Positions 62,753 through 64,000 of a DNA stretch of 64,000 nucleotides are shown here, piece after piece. Source of the DNA: Gracilaria domingensis (lineage: Eukaryota; Rhodophyta; Florideophyceae; Gracilariales; Gracilariaceae); assembly GCA_022539475.1 (NCBI GenBank), contig VCMS01000115.1, positions 1 through 64,000 of the forward strand, in the 5' to 3' direction. The translations under genes and the position numbers were made by a program. The notes beneath the pieces were generated by a model. It was given only the letters and a program-made list of their open reading frames with translations. It searched no databases and was not told the origin of the DNA. Within the stretch, counting starts at the first letter, position 1, and the number at the start of each line of letters is the position of its first letter.

Positions 62753-64000
62753 ATGAGCCTCCCCGTGCACCCGTTCCCGCCCCGCCGCGTGCTCGCCGAC
62801 AACGTCTACGACGGCATCGTCGACGCCATCGGCAACACCCCCCTCATCAAGCTGCAGCGCCTCGCGCGACACCGGCTGCGCCATCTACGGCAAGGCCGAG
62901 TTCATGAACCCCGGCGGCTCCGTCAAGGCGCGCGCCGCGCTGTACCTCATCCGCGACGCCGAGCGCCGCGGGCTGCTCACGCCCGGCCAGCGCGGCACCA
63001 TCGTGGAGTCCACGGCCGGCAACACCGGCATCAGCCTCGCGCAGATCGCGCGCGCGCGCGGCTACCGCTGCGTCATCGTCATCCCGTCCTCGCAGTCGCA
63101 GCAGAAGAAGGACGCGCTGCGCTACGCCGGCGCGCAGCTGGTGCAGGTGGCGCCCAAGCCGTACAGCAACCCCAACAACTACGTCAAGTTTGGCAAGCGG
63201 CTGGCCAAGCTGCTCGGCGCCGTGTACACCAACCAGTTTGACAACGTTGCCAACCGCGAGGCGCACGTCGCCACCACCGGCCCGGAGATCTGGGCGCAGC
63301 TGCGCGGCAAGCTGCACGCCTTCAGCTGCGCGGTCGGCACGGGCGGCACGCTGGCGGGCACCGCGCACTACCTGCGCAGCGTGAGCGACGGCGTCAAGAT
63401 CGCGCTCACCGACCCGCGCGGCGCCAAGCTGGTGCGCTACTACCGCGACGGCGAGCTGCGCGCCGAGGGCGACTCCATCACGGAGGGCATTGGGCAGGGC
63501 CGCGTGACGGCCAACCTGGAGGGCTTCACGCCCGACTACGCGTTCGAGATCGGCGACGAAGAGGTACGTGCGCGTTGCTTACGTCACGCGACGGCGCGAC
63601 GGCTGATGACGTTTTGCGCGCGAGTAGTAGCGGTGTTGCGCGTGCACTGACTGACTATAAGCGAGAGTTTTGCCTGACTGTGACAACGATGCAACCGGCT
63701 ACTAGGCGCTGGACGTGGTTTACAAACTGATGCAGGAGGAGGGCCTCTGTCTGGGCACTTCGTCCGGCATCAACGTGGCCGGCGCCATGCGCGTGGCACG
63801 GCAGCTGGGGCCGGGGCACACGGTGGTGACGGTGCTGTGCGACCTCGGCACGCGCTACGCGGACAAAATGTTCAACCTACAGTTTCTAAGCGAGCAGCAG
63901 CTGCCGCAGCCGCAGTGGCTCGCCGACGGGCTGTGCGCCGAGGTGCGCGACGCGGTGGCGCGCGCCACCGTGCCCGACGAGCAGGCGGCGGCCGAGCAGA
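62753..64000 (+). CDS. Cysteine synthase family PLP enzyme (partial; apparent frameshift)
   Basis: Starts at ATG 62753 (MSLPVHPFPP) and is cut by the window end. The early motif VDAIGNTPLIKLQRLA is followed by a shift: the family sequence (TGCAIYGKAEFMNPGGSVKA) continues in another frame, best explained by two missing bases in a short CG run near 62862-62868. Lys (codon 62925-62927, in NPGGSVKA) is the PLP lysine. The phosphate- and substrate-binding loops are present (ESTAGNTGISLA, GTGGTLAGT), as is the late SSGINVAGA. An intron at 63564-63705 (GTACGT ... CTACTAG, 142 bp, phase 0) separates VYDE-type exon end GDEE from ALDVVYKLMQEEG. These enzymes make cysteine from O-acetylserine and sulfide. 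The CDLGTRYADKMFN ending resembles the mitochondrial fungal type; cystathionine beta-synthase-like activity is an alternative. No heme or CBS domain is seen so far. Confidence 0.85.
63564..63705 (+). other. Intron of the cysteine synthase gene
   Basis: 142 bp, GTACGT donor and CTACTAG acceptor, phase 0. A likely branch sequence CTGAC (in TGCCTGACTGTGAC) lies about 30 bp upstream of the acceptor. Joining its ends restores the family sequence. Confidence 0.8.

Noticed and set aside
1-64000. CRISPR array, operon or prokaryotic origin
   Set aside because: No regularly spaced identical repeats; genes have introns, targeting sequences and eukaryotic transposons.

Overview
This looks like nuclear DNA of a eukaryote, probably an alga with a red alga favoured. 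That is inference from gene content: a mitochondrial-type ClpP, a PH-less dynamin, SURF2, an E2F partner (DP), a CCT-domain protein, Kazal-like secreted domains, few and short introns, and LTR retrotransposons packed between genes. There are no operons or Shine-Dalgarno sites.

Layout. 1-4.6 kb holds no convincing gene: a strongly C-depleted stretch, a diverged tandem duplication and a hairpin. 4.6-6.9 kb (-) is a CACTA/TNP2-like transposase in one frame broken by two stops. 7.5-8.9 kb (+) is an unrecognised basic nuclear-type protein. 10.2-11.4 kb is a GC-rich degenerate minisatellite. 12.1-13.1 kb (-) is a Myb/trihelix-like gene with one nonsense codon. 13.3-19.6 kb is a dead Ty1/copia element (TSD TCATG) with a nested LTR-like insertion in gag (TSD CAAAA). 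21.4-28.2 kb (-) is a 5'-truncated Ty3/gypsy element (A), and 28.8-40.4 kb (+) is a complete related gypsy element (B; LTRs 981 and 979 bp, TSD ATTTT). A and B lie in inverted orientation. Both carry a stand-alone chromodomain ORF and, next to the 3' LTR, a 605-codon reading frame on the opposite strand. They share several identical lesions, so both descend from an already defective parent.

40.8-42.7 kb is a two-exon gene whose intron carries a solo LTR (TSD TAATA). 44.7-49.7 kb is a tandem duplication (offset 3,477 bp) of a membrane-anchored Kazal-like gene; the second copy has a one-base frameshift. 50.5-55.2 kb is a compact housekeeping cluster: ClpP (+), dynamin-related GTPase (-) and SURF2 (+), the last two divergent.

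From about 57.6 kb the sequence becomes extremely GC- and CpG-rich. The change falls inside the single DP reading frame, so it is not an assembly join. The GC island carries DP (-), a BED zinc-finger protein with a C-terminal SUMO-interaction-like motif (+), a CCT-domain protein (+) and a cysteine synthase family gene (+, one intron, an apparent 2-bp deletion, cut by the window end). Several TTTGGCGC-type E2F/DP sites lie in the DP/BED divergent promoter, which suggests autoregulation.
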